Shown: positions 1-9,075, counted from the stretch's first letter. The stretch is DNA of 64,000 nucleotides from Nocardia amikacinitolerans NBRC 108937 (GCF_001612615.1 NZ_BDAU01000034.1:1-64000); one strand, 5' to 3'. The notes: generated by a model from the letters alone, not told the origin. Translations and numbers: made by a program.

Positions 1-2
1 CG

Positions 3-251
3 ACCGGACATCCGTCGTTCGTGATGTCGAACAGCTTCTCCAACCAGGTGATCGCCCAGATCGAGCTGTGGACCAAGCCGGACGAGTACGACAACGAGGT
101 CTACCGCCTGCCCAAGCACCTGGACGAGAAGGTCGCCCGCATCCACGTCGAGGCGCTCGGCGGCACGCTGACCAAGCTCACCAAGGACCAGGCCGAATAC
201 ATCGGCGTCGACGTCGAGGGCCCCTACAAGCCGGACCACTACCGGTACTGA
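3..251 (+). CDS. sahH: Adenosylhomocysteinase, C-terminal fragment
   Basis: The frame is open from the window edge (first full codon at base 3) to TGA at 249-251, so the 5' part of the gene lies outside the window. The visible residues include GHPSFVMSNSFSNQ and the C-terminal KPDHYRY ending typical of S-adenosylhomocysteine hydrolase. This enzyme splits S-adenosylhomocysteine into adenosine and homocysteine in the cytosol, removing the product inhibitor of methyltransferases. The C-terminal Lys/Tyr of this family reaches into the NAD site of the neighbouring subunit and is present. It is followed by a strong hairpin and then tmk, the same order as in mycobacteria. The family assignment is secure; only the start is missing. 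Confidence 0.95.
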   Translation, partial: TGHPSFVMSNSFSNQVIAQIELWTKPDEYDNEVYRLPKHLDEKVARIHVEALGGTLTKLTKDQAEYIGVDVEGPYKPDHYRY

Positions 252-266
252 GCCCCCCGCTTCGTA

Positions 267-305
267 CGAGCGGCCCGGCAACCCGCGCGGTTGCCGGGCC
301 GCTCG
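267..305 (+). terminator. Strong hairpin after sahH
   Basis: Two perfectly complementary 17-nt arms (267-283 and 289-305) enclose a 5-nt loop. The stem is G+C-rich and begins 16 nt after the sahH stop. There is no long U-run, which is common for actinobacterial terminators. It probably ends the sahH transcript before tmk. Confidence 0.75.
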
Positions 306-482
306 GCGTGTAAGTCCTTGTAGCGCAAGCGCGCCGAGACGCGCGACCAGATCCGCGGATCGGTGCCGGGAACGGCGATCGAGGTTCGCCGAACCCGTCG
401 GCCTCGAAGCGCGCGGACCTGTCGCCTGCGCCGCCGGTGTCGGTGGACGGCGCGGCACCGGCGATCGGTACTGTGACCTGCC

Positions 483-1130
483 ATGGGTGCCCTCATCGCG
501 GTGGAAGGTCTGGACGGCGCAGGGAAGCGCACGCTGACCGACGCCGTGATCGCCGCGCTCGCCGAGCGCGGGTTGCACGCGGCCACGTTGGCCTTCCCGC
601 GCTACGGCCGGTCGGTGCACGCCGATCTCGCCGCCGAGGCACTGCGCGGCGCGCACGGCGACCTTGCCGACTCGGTGTACGCGATGGCGTTGCTGTTCGC
701 ACTGGACCGCGCCGAAGCGCGCGCGGAGCTGGCGAAACTCTTGGCGGACAACGACATCCTGATCCTGGACCGCTACGTGGCCTCCAACGCCGCCTACAAC
801 GCCGCTCGGCTGCACCAGTCCGCCGACGGTGAGATGGCGCGCTGGACAGCCGATTTGGAGTTCGGCCGGTTCGGCATGCCGAAGCCCGACGTGCAAGTGT
901 TGCTGGACGTCTCGACCGAGGTGGCCGCCGAACGTGCGCGCCTGCGCGGCGAACTCGACGAGTCACGTGCGCTCGACGCGTACGAACGCGACGGTGGGCT
1001 CCAGCGGCGCACTCTGGAGGTGTACCGTGAGCTGGCCGAACGGAACTGGCACGGCCGGTGGTGGACGTACCGAATCGGTGACGATCCGGCATCGCTGGCC
1101 ACGCGTATCGCCGAAATTGTTGCCCGATAG
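483..1130 (+). CDS. tmk: Thymidylate kinase
   Basis: 215 residues. It phosphorylates dTMP to dTDP with ATP, an essential step of dTTP synthesis in the cytosol. The P-loop GLDGAGKRT lies near residues 9-17, the FPRYG substrate motif at about 38-42, and the DRYVASNAAY segment near residue 98. These match the mycobacterial-type thymidylate kinase closely, including Arg after the P-loop Lys. The length is normal for the family. The ATG at 483 places the conserved IAVEGLDGAG strand at the N-terminus. It lies between sahH and mtrA as in mycobacteria, with about 80 bp before mtrA, so mtrA could have its own promoter in that gap. Confidence 0.95.
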   Translation: MGALIAVEGLDGAGKRTLTDAVIAALAERGLHAATLAFPRYGRSVHADLAAEALRGAHGDLADSVYAMALLFALDRAEARAELAKLLADNDILILDRYVASNAAYNAARLHQSADGEMARWTADLEFGRFGMPKPDVQVLLDVSTEVAAERARLRGELDESRALDAYERDGGLQRRTLEVYRELAERNWHGRWWTYRIGDDPASLATRIAEIVAR

Positions 1131-1208
1131 GGTTGGATGTGCGGCGGGTTCGCACCAGTGTTGGCGTGGCGGCCCGATCCTGGCCTGGGAGATGACAACA
1201 TAGTAATT

Positions 1209-1886
1209 ATGAAGCCGAAGATTCTGGTCGTCGACGACGATATGGCACTCGCTGAGATGCTCACGATCGTCCTGCGCGGGGAAGGGTTCGACCCGCACGT
1301 GGTCGGCGACGGTACGCAGGCACTGGCGGCGGTTCGCGAGATCCGCCCCGATCTGGTGTTGCTGGACCTGATGCTGCCCGGCATGAACGGCATCGATGTG
1401 TGCCGCGTGCTGCGGGCCGATTCCGGAGTCCCGATCGTCATGCTCACGGCGAAGACCGACACGGTCGACGTCGTGCTCGGTCTGGAGTCCGGTGCCGACG
1501 ATTACATCGTCAAGCCGTTCAAACCGAAGGAGCTCGTCGCCAGGGTGCGCGCCCGCCTGCGCCGTACCGAAGAAGAGCCCGCGGAGCTGCTGTCGATCGC
1601 GGACATCGTCATCGACGTGCCCGCGCACAAGGTGAGCAGGGGCGGTCAGCAGATCTCGCTGACCCCGCTCGAGTTCGACCTGCTTGTCGCCCTCGCCCGC
1701 AAGCCGCGCCAGGTGTTCACCCGCGAGGTGCTGCTCGAGCAGGTCTGGGGCTACCGGCACGCGGCCGACACCCGGCTGGTCAACGTGCACGTGCAGCGGC
1801 TGCGCGCCAAGGTCGAGAAGGATCCGGAGAATCCCGAGATCGTGCTCACCGTCCGAGGCGTCGGCTACAAGGCCGGACCGCCGTGA
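1209..1886 (+). CDS. mtrA: Response regulator MtrA
   Basis: 225 residues, an OmpR/PhoB-type response regulator controlling cell division, cell-wall remodelling and replication-linked genes in Mycobacteriales. The receiver domain (about 1-115) carries the VVDDD acidic pocket, the phospho-acceptor Asp in LLDLMLPGMNG and the Lys in KPFKPKE. The winged-helix domain (about 130-225) ends in VRGVGYKAGPP. I chose ATG 1209 because it opens directly on MKPKILVVDDD; the frame extends upstream to 1137 but that stretch has no family resemblance. The stop overlaps the mtrB start as GTGA, so the two are translationally coupled. Near identity to MtrA of M. tuberculosis makes this a firm call. Confidence 0.97.
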   Translation: MKPKILVVDDDMALAEMLTIVLRGEGFDPHVVGDGTQALAAVREIRPDLVLLDLMLPGMNGIDVCRVLRADSGVPIVMLTAKTDTVDVVLGLESGADDYIVKPFKPKELVARVRARLRRTEEEPAELLSIADIVIDVPAHKVSRGGQQISLTPLEFDLLVALARKPRQVFTREVLLEQVWGYRHAADTRLVNVHVQRLRAKVEKDPENPEIVLTVRGVGYKAGPP

Positions 1887-3889
1887 CCGATGGCGATGCC
1901 CAGCAGGCGGACGCCAAGGGCTCGAAAGAGACCGCGTCCGCCGTGGGTGATCGGGTGGGCGTGCCGCGCGGGACGCTGGCACGTCTCGAGCGTTCGCTCG
2001 CCCCGGTGGCCGCCTGGTTCAAGGAGGCGGGCACCGCGCTCGGTCATGTCTGGCGCCGGTCGCTGCAGCTGCGCGTCATCGTCTCCACGCTGACGCTCTC
2101 GCTCATCGTGATCACCATCCTCGGCGTCGTGCTGACAAGTCAGATCACCGACCGGCTGTTGGACGCGAAGATCAACGCCGCCGTCGAGGAGATGGACCGC
2201 GCCCGCAACTCGGTGGAGAGCCAGTTGGTCGGCGTGCAGGACGCGGGCACCCAGCAGCAGCGTCTCACCGACGCGCGCAACTCGCTGTCCAACCGCGGCG
2301 GGACCGGTCAATCCACCGGCGCCGCAGGCAGTTTCGACTCCGCGCTGAGCATGGTCGGCGGCACGCCGCAGCAGCCGATCTCGTCCGGCCCGATCACCGA
2401 GATACCGGAGGAACTGCGCCGGTTCGTCCAGCGCAATCAGGTCAGCTATCAGTTCGCCACGGTCGAGGATCCGGACGGCTACCAAGGGCGGGCGCTGATC
2501 ATCGGCAGCCCGAGCGCCGAGGTGCCGACGCTGGAGATCTACCTGATCTTCCCGCTGGCCAACGAGGAGCGCAGCCTCGCGCTGATGCGCGGCACCATGA
2601 TGATCGGCGGTTTGGTGCTGCTCGTCCTGCTCGCCGCGATCACCGCGCTGGTCACCAGGCAGGTCGTGCTGCCGATCCGGTCCGCGGCGCGGATCGCCAG
2701 CCGCTTCGCCGACGGTCGCCTCAAGGAGCGCATGCTGGTGCGCGGCGAGGACGACATGGCGCGGCTGGCGCAGGCGTTCAACGAGATGGCCGAGAGCCTG
2801 TCCAACCAGATCACCCAGCTCGAGGAGTTCGGCAATCTGCAGCGACGGTTCACCTCGGACGTCAGCCACGAGCTGCGCACGCCGCTCACGACGGTGCGCA
2901 TGGCCGCCGACCTGATCCACGGCAGCAGCGAGGACCTCGATCCCGCGCTGGCGCGCAGCGCCGAGCTGCTGGTCACCGAGCTGGACCGGTTCGAGGGTCT
3001 GCTCAACGACCTGTTGGAGATCAGCCGCCACGACGCGGGCGTCGCCGAACTCCAGGTGGAGTCGCTCGACGTGCGGATGTGCGCGCGGGCCGCGATCTCG
3101 ACAGTGCGGCACCTGGCCAAGGAGTCCGGCGTCGAGGTCGTCATCGACCTGCCGGAGGATCCGCTGGTCGCCGAGGTCGACCCGCGCCGCGTGGAACGGG
3201 TGCTGCGCAACCTGCTCGCCAACGCCATCGACCACAGCGAGGGCAAGCCGGTGCTGATCCGGATGCGCGGCGACACCGAGGCCAACGCCGTCGCCGTCGT
3301 GGTGCGCGACCAGGGCGTCGGCCTGCGGCCCGGCGAGGAGAAGCTGGTCTTCAACCGGTTCTGGCGCTCCGATCCGTCGCGCATGCGCCGTTCCGGCGGC
3401 ACCGGCCTCGGACTGTCGATCAGCGTCGAGGACGCCAACCTGCACGAGGGCAGGCTGGACGCCTGGGGCGAGGTCGGCGTCGGCGCCAGCTTCCGCCTGA
3501 CCCTGCCGCTGGTGCGCGGCCGCAAGATGGGCGCCAGTCCGCTGCCGCTGGAGCCGGGGCGCCGGACGGCGCCGCGTCCGTCCGATACCGAAAGCGATAC
3601 GCCGACGGTGCCGTTCCCACAGTCGGCCGGCGCGGTGGATCCGGTCGGTGCGAACGGGACCCCGTCGACCGGTACGGCGAACGGCGTGCGGGCGCGCGAA
3701 GCGGCGGAGAACCCCGCTGCGGACGCGGCGGCGGCGAACGGTATCGAACAGCCGACCCACGCGCGCAATGGCGTCAGCGAGGCAGCGGAGGGGTCGCACG
3801 CGGCCGATACGGACAGCTCCGGCGCGCAACGACCGGACGGGTCCGGCTCCGGCCGGGTGCTCACCGAACCCGGAGACGTACAGTCATGA
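1883..3889 (+). CDS. mtrB: Sensor histidine kinase MtrB with long C-terminal tail
   Basis: 668 residues from GTG 1883, overlapping mtrA by 4 nt. Order: cytosolic N-terminus, membrane helix near residues 65-85, extracellular sensor region, second membrane helix near 255-275, HAMP, HisKA with the phospho-acceptor His329 in SDVSHELRTP, and an HATPase domain with NAIDH (N box) and GGTGLGLSI (G box). It phosphorylates MtrA. About 110 residues after the ATPase domain form a low-complexity tail rich in Ala, Pro, Gly, Asp and Thr with no recognisable domain. From memory M. tuberculosis MtrB is about 100 residues shorter, so the tail is a lineage feature. Its stop overlaps lpqB as ATGA. Confidence 0.96.
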   Translation: MTDGDAQQADAKGSKETASAVGDRVGVPRGTLARLERSLAPVAAWFKEAGTALGHVWRRSLQLRVIVSTLTLSLIVITILGVVLTSQITDRLLDAKINAAVEEMDRARNSVESQLVGVQDAGTQQQRLTDARNSLSNRGGTGQSTGAAGSFDSALSMVGGTPQQPISSGPITEIPEELRRFVQRNQVSYQFATVEDPDGYQGRALIIGSPSAEVPTLEIYLIFPLANEERSLALMRGTMMIGGLVLLVLLAAITALVTRQVVLPIRSAARIASRFADGRLKERMLVRGEDDMARLAQAFNEMAESLSNQITQLEEFGNLQRRFTSDVSHELRTPLTTVRMAADLIHGSSEDLDPALARSAELLVTELDRFEGLLNDLLEISRHDAGVAELQVESLDVRMCARAAISTVRHLAKESGVEVVIDLPEDPLVAEVDPRRVERVLRNLLANAIDHSEGKPVLIRMRGDTEANAVAVVVRDQGVGLRPGEEKLVFNRFWRSDPSRMRRSGGTGLGLSISVEDANLHEGRLDAWGEVGVGASFRLTLPLVRGRKMGASPLPLEPGRRTAPRPSDTESDTPTVPFPQSAGAVDPVGANGTPSTGTANGVRAREAAENPAADAAAANGIEQPTHARNGVSEAAEGSHAADTDSSGAQRPDGSGSGRVLTEPGDVQS

Positions 3890-5691
3890 GAATGCTCGGT
3901 GCCAGATCGTCCCGACTGGCCGTGGTCGCGGTGCTCGTCACAGCGCTGCTGGCGATCAGCGGCTGCGCGAGCCTGCCGGAATCCTCGGCCCCGCAAGCGC
4001 TTGGCACGCTCAATCGGGAACCGACCTCCGACGGGCCGCCGCCGCCCATCCAGGGCCGCGATCCCGATCTGCTGCTGCGGGATTTCCTGCAGGCGACCGC
4101 CGACCCGGCGAACCGGCACCTTGCCGCCCGCCAGTACATGACGCCGTCGGCCTCGGCGCAGTGGGAGGACGGCGCGAGCACGACGATCGTCGACAAGCCG
4201 GATACGTTGCGCGAATCGCGCTCCGGTGACAAGGCCACCTATGTCATCCGCGCGCAGAAGGTCGGGGAACTGGCTCCGGACGGCGCCTACCGCGCGGTCG
4301 AGGGCATGGTCGAGAACAAGATCGAGATGAGCCGGGTCGACGGCGAGTGGCGCATCGACGAGCTGCCCGACGGTGTCGTGATGGACCGGACGGCGTTCAA
4401 CAAGTCCTACCGCCGCTACGTGCTCTACTTCGTGGAACCGGGCGGCGCCTCGGTCGTGCCCGATCTGCGCTGGATCTCGGTGTCCAAGAATCAGCTCACC
4501 CAGCGGCTGCTGACCCTGCTCACCGAGGGGCCGCAGCCGGAGCTCGGCTCGGTCGTGCGCAACCAGCTCGCCCAGCCGGTCGCGCTGCGGGGTCCGATCA
4601 CCAAGGCCAACGGCGATCCGGACGAGGTCGGCATCGGGCTCGGCGGCGTGCGCGTCGACTTCGCGGGCGCGGGCGGGCTGAGTCCGCGCGACCGCGAACT
4701 GCTTGCCGCCCAGGTGGTGCTGACTCTGGCGGGCGCCGACGTCCTCGGCCCCTACATGCTGCTCGCCGACGGCAAACCGCTGGACGACCGGTTCGCCGCC
4801 AACGGCTGGTCGGTCGCCGACGTGGAACAGTTCAGCCCCGAGCTGTACGCCCAGAACCGGATCGGACTGCATGCCCTGCGCGGCGGTGCGCTGGCCCAGG
4901 TGAACGAGCGCGGCGTGGTGACCGCTCCCGGCTACTTCGGGACGGTGAACAACTTGCAGTCGGTGGCGCTCTCGCCCGACGGGCAGCTGGTCGCCGGGGT
5001 CGCCGCCAACGGACGGCCCGCGCCAGAGCCGCCGCGCACGCTCATGGTCGGCACCTACGGCGGCAACGCCTTTCCGGTCGCCGAGGGCACCACGATCAGC
5101 AGGCCGTCCTGGGTCGCCGACGGCGGCGCGGCGTGGGCCGTCATCGACGGCGGACGCGTGATCCGCGCCGTCAACGACCGCGGCACCGGCAACGTCTCGG
5201 TGCAGGAGGTCGACACCTCGGCGTTGACCGAGTCGGCGTCCGAGCCGAATTTTCGCGGTCCCATCACCGAACTGCGCATCTCCCGCACCGGCGTGCGCGC
5301 CGCGCTCATCGCCGACGGCAAGGTGTACGTCGCGGTGGTGGAACGGCGGCCGGACGGCAAGTACGCGCTGACCTCGCCGCTGCCGCTTGCCGTCGATCTG
5401 AGCACCAGGGCGCTCTCGCTGGACTGGCTCGGCGGCGAAGCGCTCATGGTCGCCAGGGAGGGCAATGTCGAGCCGGTGTTCACCGTCTCCATCGACGGTT
5501 CCGAGAGGTACCCGCTGACCTCGCAGAACCTCACGGCGCCCGTTCGGGTGGTCGCCGCGTCGCCGACCACGCAGTACGTGGCGGACTCGCGCGGCGTGCT
5601 CGAGCTGACCAACAACCAGACCAGCGAACTGCGCTACTGGACCGAGATCCCCGGTCTCGGATCGGACACCGCGCCGGTGCTACCCGGCTGA
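3886..5691 (+). CDS. lpqB: Lipoprotein LpqB, partner of MtrAB
   Basis: 601 residues. A signal peptide with Arg10, a hydrophobic core and the lipobox ISGC gives lipidated Cys27, so the mature protein sits on the outer face of the cytoplasmic membrane. A GerMN-type domain occupies roughly residues 200-330, followed by a C-terminal beta-propeller-like region with repeated Ser/Asp-Gly strands. In mycobacteria LpqB interacts with the extracellular part of MtrB and tunes its activity; that role is family knowledge. The start is fixed by the 4-nt ATGA overlap with mtrB, so mtrA-mtrB-lpqB form one coupled operon. Confidence 0.95.
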   Translation: MRMLGARSSRLAVVAVLVTALLAISGCASLPESSAPQALGTLNREPTSDGPPPPIQGRDPDLLLRDFLQATADPANRHLAARQYMTPSASAQWEDGASTTIVDKPDTLRESRSGDKATYVIRAQKVGELAPDGAYRAVEGMVENKIEMSRVDGEWRIDELPDGVVMDRTAFNKSYRRYVLYFVEPGGASVVPDLRWISVSKNQLTQRLLTLLTEGPQPELGSVVRNQLAQPVALRGPITKANGDPDEVGIGLGGVRVDFAGAGGLSPRDRELLAAQVVLTLAGADVLGPYMLLADGKPLDDRFAANGWSVADVEQFSPELYAQNRIGLHALRGGALAQVNERGVVTAPGYFGTVNNLQSVALSPDGQLVAGVAANGRPAPEPPRTLMVGTYGGNAFPVAEGTTISRPSWVADGGAAWAVIDGGRVIRAVNDRGTGNVSVQEVDTSALTESASEPNFRGPITELRISRTGVRAALIADGKVYVAVVERRPDGKYALTSPLPLAVDLSTRALSLDWLGGEALMVAREGNVEPVFTVSIDGSERYPLTSQNLTAPVRVVAASPTTQYVADSRGVLELTNNQTSELRYWTEIPGLGSDTAPVLPG

Positions 5692-5732
5692 TCCACCCGC
5701 CGAATGTCGGTGGGCGGGTGCACACTTCGGTC

Positions 5733-6395
5733 ATGGGAGCCGCCGAACACCTCGCCGCCCTGCTGGACTTGGCGCTGCCCGCTTCGTGCGCGGGCTGCGG
5801 CGCGGTGGGCGTCGGCTGGTGCGCGGACTGCGCGGCGGCGCTGACGGGCGGTCCGAAGCGGGTGCGTCCGCGCACCGATCCCGGCGTTCCGTGCTGGGCG
5901 CTCGCCCCGTACGCCGGTCCCGCGCGCCGCGCGGTGCTGGCAGCAAAGGAACGCGGCCGCCGCGATCTGGCGGCGCCGCTCGGGCTGGCGATGGCGCGGG
6001 GTCTCGCCCGATTGCGAACGCCCGATCGCGTGTTGGTGGTGGTGCCCGCGCCGAGCCGGGGAGCCTCCGCGCGGCGCCGCGGTGGGGATCCGGTGCTGCG
6101 GACGGCGCGCGCCGCGGCGGGGTGGCTACCGGATTGCCGGGTGGTGCCGATGTTGCGTGTGTGGTGGGGTGTGCGCGATTCGGTGGGATTGACACCCGGT
6201 GAGCGACAACACAATCTGCGCGGCAGGGTCTCGGTGCGGCGCGGGCCACTCGCGAGCCTGCGGAGCGTGGGGAACGCCGAGGTCGTCGTGGTCGACGATG
6301 TCCTCACGACCGGCGCGACAGCCCGCGAATCGGTGCGCGCGCTCCGCGCGGCCGGAGTCGAAACAAGTGCCGTCCTGGTGACGTGTTCTGCTTGA
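5733..6395 (+). CDS. ComF-like phosphoribosyltransferase
   Basis: 220 residues. The N-terminus has paired cysteines (CAGCG and CADC, about residues 15-30) that look like the zinc-binding knuckle of ComF/GntX proteins. The C-terminal half carries the PRPP-binding motif VVVVDDVLTTGAT. ComF proteins contribute to DNA uptake in naturally competent bacteria, but the substrate of the actinobacterial version is not known. The ATG at 5733 starts at MGAAEHL; an in-frame GTG at 5718 is the alternative. It lies 41 bp after lpqB and 262 bp before hpf, the same neighbourhood as in mycobacteria. Confidence 0.85.
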   Translation: MGAAEHLAALLDLALPASCAGCGAVGVGWCADCAAALTGGPKRVRPRTDPGVPCWALAPYAGPARRAVLAAKERGRRDLAAPLGLAMARGLARLRTPDRVLVVVPAPSRGASARRRGGDPVLRTARAAAGWLPDCRVVPMLRVWWGVRDSVGLTPGERQHNLRGRVSVRRGPLASLRSVGNAEVVVVDDVLTTGATARESVRALRAAGVETSAVLVTCSA

Positions 6396-6612
6396 CTCCG
6401 GGAAATTTGCGTGAACACTGGCGGACCGCCGGTTGGCGTACTACCGTCGCGATCACACACCCGAACCGAGAGTTTGGAGGTGGCGCCTCGGACAACTTCG
6501 TGTCGTGCGAATCCCCGGTGTGAGCCAAGCCCGAAGGCGTCAGCCTGTCTGACAACCAACGGCTCTCGCGCACCCCAAGACCTCCGGATTCCGCTCGGCA
6601 CGGCTCAATCCC

Positions 6613-6639
6613 GCCGCACGGGAAATCGGTCCGTGCGGC
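6613..6639 (+). promoter_or_regulatory. Leader hairpin just upstream of the hpf ribosome binding site
   Basis: Two perfect 9-nt arms (6613-6621 and 6631-6639) enclose a 9-nt loop, ending 8 nt before the GGGAGG ribosome binding site at 6647-6652 and the GTG start at 6658. It could influence hpf mRNA stability or translation, but no antisense partner of the Shine-Dalgarno sequence is visible. The rest of the 262-bp gap after the ComF gene is less G+C-rich than its surroundings and probably holds the hpf promoter, although no clear -35/-10 pair stands out. Confidence 0.4.
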
Positions 6640-6657
6640 CAGATCCGGGAGGTACGC

Positions 6658-7398
6658 GTGACGACTTCTTCACGTCCTTCAGTGAAAGACGCAGATCCTT
6701 CGGTGCTGGATGCCGGCGCCCTGGATGCGACAGAGCAACCCGCAGCGGACCAACCACCGGCCACTCGCGCCGACATCGTGGTAAAAGGCCGCAACGTCGT
6801 GGTTCCTGACCATTACCGAATTTATGTCGCGGACAAACTCTCCCGTCTCGAACGCTTCGACCCGTCGATCTTCCTCTTCGATGTCGAGCTGTTCCACGAA
6901 CGCAACCGCCGTCAGCGCAAAGCCTGCCAGCGCGTCGAGATCACCGCGCGTGGCAAGGGCCCGGTGGTACGGGCGGAGGCCTGCGCGGACAGCTTCTACG
7001 CCGCCTTCGAGTCGGTGACCGCCAAGCTGGAGAGCCGGATGCGCCGAATCAAGGACCGGCGCCGGGTCCACTACGGGGAGAAGACCCCCGTCTCGGTCGC
7101 CGAGGCCACGGCAGACCTGGTCGACGATTCGCTGTTCACTCTGACGGACGAAGCCTCCAAGGCGCACGCGCACCCCGGTGAGCGCGCCGAACAGGAAGAA
7201 CCCGAGTACGAGGCCGGTCCCGGCCACATCGTGCGGACCAAGGAGCACGCCGCGACACCGATGACGGTCGATGATGCCCTCTACCAGATGGAACTCGTCG
7301 GGCACGACTTCTTCCTCTTCCACGACAAGGAGACCGACCGACCGTCGGTCGTTTATCGGCGTCACGCCTTCGATTACGGCCTGATCAGGCTCGCATAG
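6658..7398 (+). CDS. hpf: Ribosome hibernation promoting factor, long form
   Basis: 246 residues from GTG 6658, preceded by GGGAGG at ideal spacing. After an acidic 35-residue leader, the S30AE domain (about 37-140) starts at DIVVKGRNVVVPDHYR. The C-terminal dimerisation domain (about 185-246) contains MTVDDALYQMELVGHDFFLF and ends AFDYGLIRLA. Long HPF proteins bind the decoding centre and pair two 70S ribosomes into inactive 100S dimers in stationary phase or hypoxia. It sits near secA in mycobacteria too, here separated from it by an accessory insertion. Its last 14 bases overlap the converging membrane-protein gene. Confidence 0.95.
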   Translation: MTTSSRPSVKDADPSVLDAGALDATEQPAADQPPATRADIVVKGRNVVVPDHYRIYVADKLSRLERFDPSIFLFDVELFHERNRRQRKACQRVEITARGKGPVVRAEACADSFYAAFESVTAKLESRMRRIKDRRRVHYGEKTPVSVAEATADLVDDSLFTLTDEASKAHAHPGERAEQEEPEYEAGPGHIVRTKEHAATPMTVDDALYQMELVGHDFFLFHDKETDRPSVVYRRHAFDYGLIRLA

Positions 7399-8554
7399 CC
7401 AAACGTCGGAAGAGCCCGGCCGACGCCCTCGCGGGCGTCGGCCGCTTGGTCTCCGTACCGGCTCGCGCTCGCGGCCACACGCGTGCCAGTTCCAGCAGCT
7501 GGCGGAGTTCGGAATCGAGGTCGCGGGAGGCGGGTGCCGCAGTCCTCGCGGCGGCGTTGGCGGGACCGTGTCCGTCGGCCTTGGCGTGTATCCCGTGCGC
7601 GATCCGCCGCGCGTAGCGCTCCGTCGGGCTCACTCCGGCGGGCATCGGAAGATCGTGGGGCGCATACCTGTTCAGGTGCAGCAGGGCGTCGCGGATCTCC
7701 ACCGTCATCCGGATCAGCCGCACCTCGGGCTCGTCCTGCCCGGTCGCCGCGAGGTCGAGGACGATCTCCGGCACCGCGCGCGTCACGTCCGTCCAGAGCG
7801 GGCGCAGCCGTCGGCAGTAGCGCCGGGATCGATCCAAGCCCGCGCGCGTCACCAGCACGCCGAGCAGCGGCACCGCGAGCACGGCGGCGCTGACCACGAT
7901 GACGGTGAAGTTCGGCCAGGCCCAGCGGATCAGGTTCGGATCCTCGATGCGCACGGCGTCGCCGAGAATCCCGCCGAAGAGCAGCGCCGAGAACGGCAGA
8001 CTGCACGCGCCGATCGCCAACGCCGCGAGCAGTGCGCCGTATACCAGCCGTTCCCGCCGCCTGGTGTCCTCGCGAGCCAGTTCCCGCCACAGAGCGGTCG
8101 CCATCACGCGACCGCAGGCGATCGCGGGCAGGCAGAACGCCAGCGCCGAGATCGCCGACCACACTCCGGGCGTCTGGCCGAGCAGCGTCCCTTCGTGTCG
8201 TGCCGGTGTGCCGACGACCAGGATGACGACGGCGCACGCGGCGGCGATCAGGTCGTAGCGGCGCTGCCGTCGTCGCGCGTCCGAGGGGTCCGCACCCGCC
8301 CACAGCATGGCGACGCCGTAGGCGCTCATGATCGTGAAGAGCATGCAGCCCATGGAGAGTTGGTGCATGAGACTGCCGAATCGCGGCGCGATGCCGCGCT
8401 CCAGCAGCACCATTCCCGCCGCCGCCCACGCCAGCGCCCGGTTCAGCAGCCGGTCGGTGGTGGTTCGGTGCAGCAGCGCCCACCGGCCGGCGGTCACCAG
8501 TGCGACGAATCCGATCAGCGGCGCCGCGATCTCCCCCGGTACGGGGGAGTTCAC
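7385..8554 (-). CDS. Seven-helix membrane protein, DUF6545 / MAB_1171c type
   Basis: 389 residues. Seven hydrophobic segments fill roughly residues 8-235, then a cytosolic tail begins CRRLRPLWTDVTRAVPEIV. This RLRPLW..AxPE signature together with seven helices is what I recognise as the MAB_1171c-like (DUF6545) family, often called a putative transporter with no proven substrate. The start overlaps the peptidase stop by 4 nt (ATGA), so it is the last gene of a four-gene minus-strand operon. In actinobacteria this family is repeatedly found beside XRE regulators and ImmA-type peptidases, which suggests a membrane sensor or effector of that circuit. Function unproven. Confidence 0.75.
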   Translation of the reverse strand: MNSPVPGEIAAPLIGFVALVTAGRWALLHRTTTDRLLNRALAWAAAGMVLLERGIAPRFGSLMHQLSMGCMLFTIMSAYGVAMLWAGADPSDARRRQRRYDLIAAACAVVILVVGTPARHEGTLLGQTPGVWSAISALAFCLPAIACGRVMATALWRELAREDTRRRERLVYGALLAALAIGACSLPFSALLFGGILGDAVRIEDPNLIRWAWPNFTVIVVSAAVLAVPLLGVLVTRAGLDRSRRYCRRLRPLWTDVTRAVPEIVLDLAATGQDEPEVRLIRMTVEIRDALLHLNRYAPHDLPMPAGVSPTERYARRIAHGIHAKADGHGPANAAARTAAPASRDLDSELRQLLELARVWPRARAGTETKRPTPARASAGLFRRLAMRA

Positions 8555-9075
8555 CTACGACGGTCGCGGAAGAACGTCCGGTGCAGCAGGGAGTCGCGGC
8601 GCGGCGGGCGCATCGCCTGCAGCATCACCATGTCGGCGAAGGTCTCGGCGTCGCGTTCCCTGCTCGTGCCGTAGTCGGTGCGGCCGAGTACGTGCGCGAT
8701 GGATTCCGGCGAGATCGAGGGCAGCAGTTCGGCGACGGCCGCGAGGGTGTGCGCGGTCTGGTCGCTCGGCGTCGGCTCCGCTTCCGGGCCGTGCCCGAGC
8801 AGCATGTGCCCGAGCTCGTGGGCGATGATGTGCTCGGCGTGCCATTCGGTGGTGTCGGCGCCGTAGACGATCACATCGCTGTCCCGCTTGGCGATCCACA
8901 ATCCGCTGCCGGTGCCGCAGCCCGCGCCCGCGAGCACGGCGGTGTCCACCGGCTGCAAGGTGATCGGGCGGTCACGGAACTCGGCGACGGTATCGAGATA
9001 GGTGTTCAGGTTCCACGGGTGCGGTATCGGTACGTGCCGGGAAAGCTCCCGGAACCGGGTGTCCATACCGGCCAT
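8551..9075 (-). CDS. ImmA/IrrE-type zinc metallopeptidase
   Basis: 174 residues. The zinc motif HELGHMLLGH (about residues 90-99) and a downstream Glu-rich helix (ERDAETFADM) are the hallmarks of the ImmA/IrrE peptidase fold. ImmA cleaves the XRE repressor ImmR in the ICEBs1 element of Bacillus, and IrrE/PprI cleaves the XRE repressor DdrO in Deinococcus. The XRE gene upstream at 9624-10340 is the natural target candidate; that link is inference. AGGAG lies about 10 nt before ATG 9075; ATG 9066 is an alternative start. It is cotranscribed with the membrane protein through a 4-nt overlap. Confidence 0.85.
   Translation of the reverse strand: MAGMDTRFRELSRHVPIPHPWNLNTYLDTVAEFRDRPITLQPVDTAVLAGAGCGTGSGLWIAKRDSDVIVYGADTTEWHAEHIIAHELGHMLLGHGPEAEPTPSDQTAHTLAAVAELLPSISPESIAHVLGRTDYGTSRERDAETFADMVMLQAMRPPRRDSLLHRTFFRDRRR

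Noticed and set aside
1400..1882. Upstream extension of the mtrB frame
   Set aside because: It runs inside mtrA in another frame; the GTGA overlap at 1883 and the family N-terminus fix the mtrB start.
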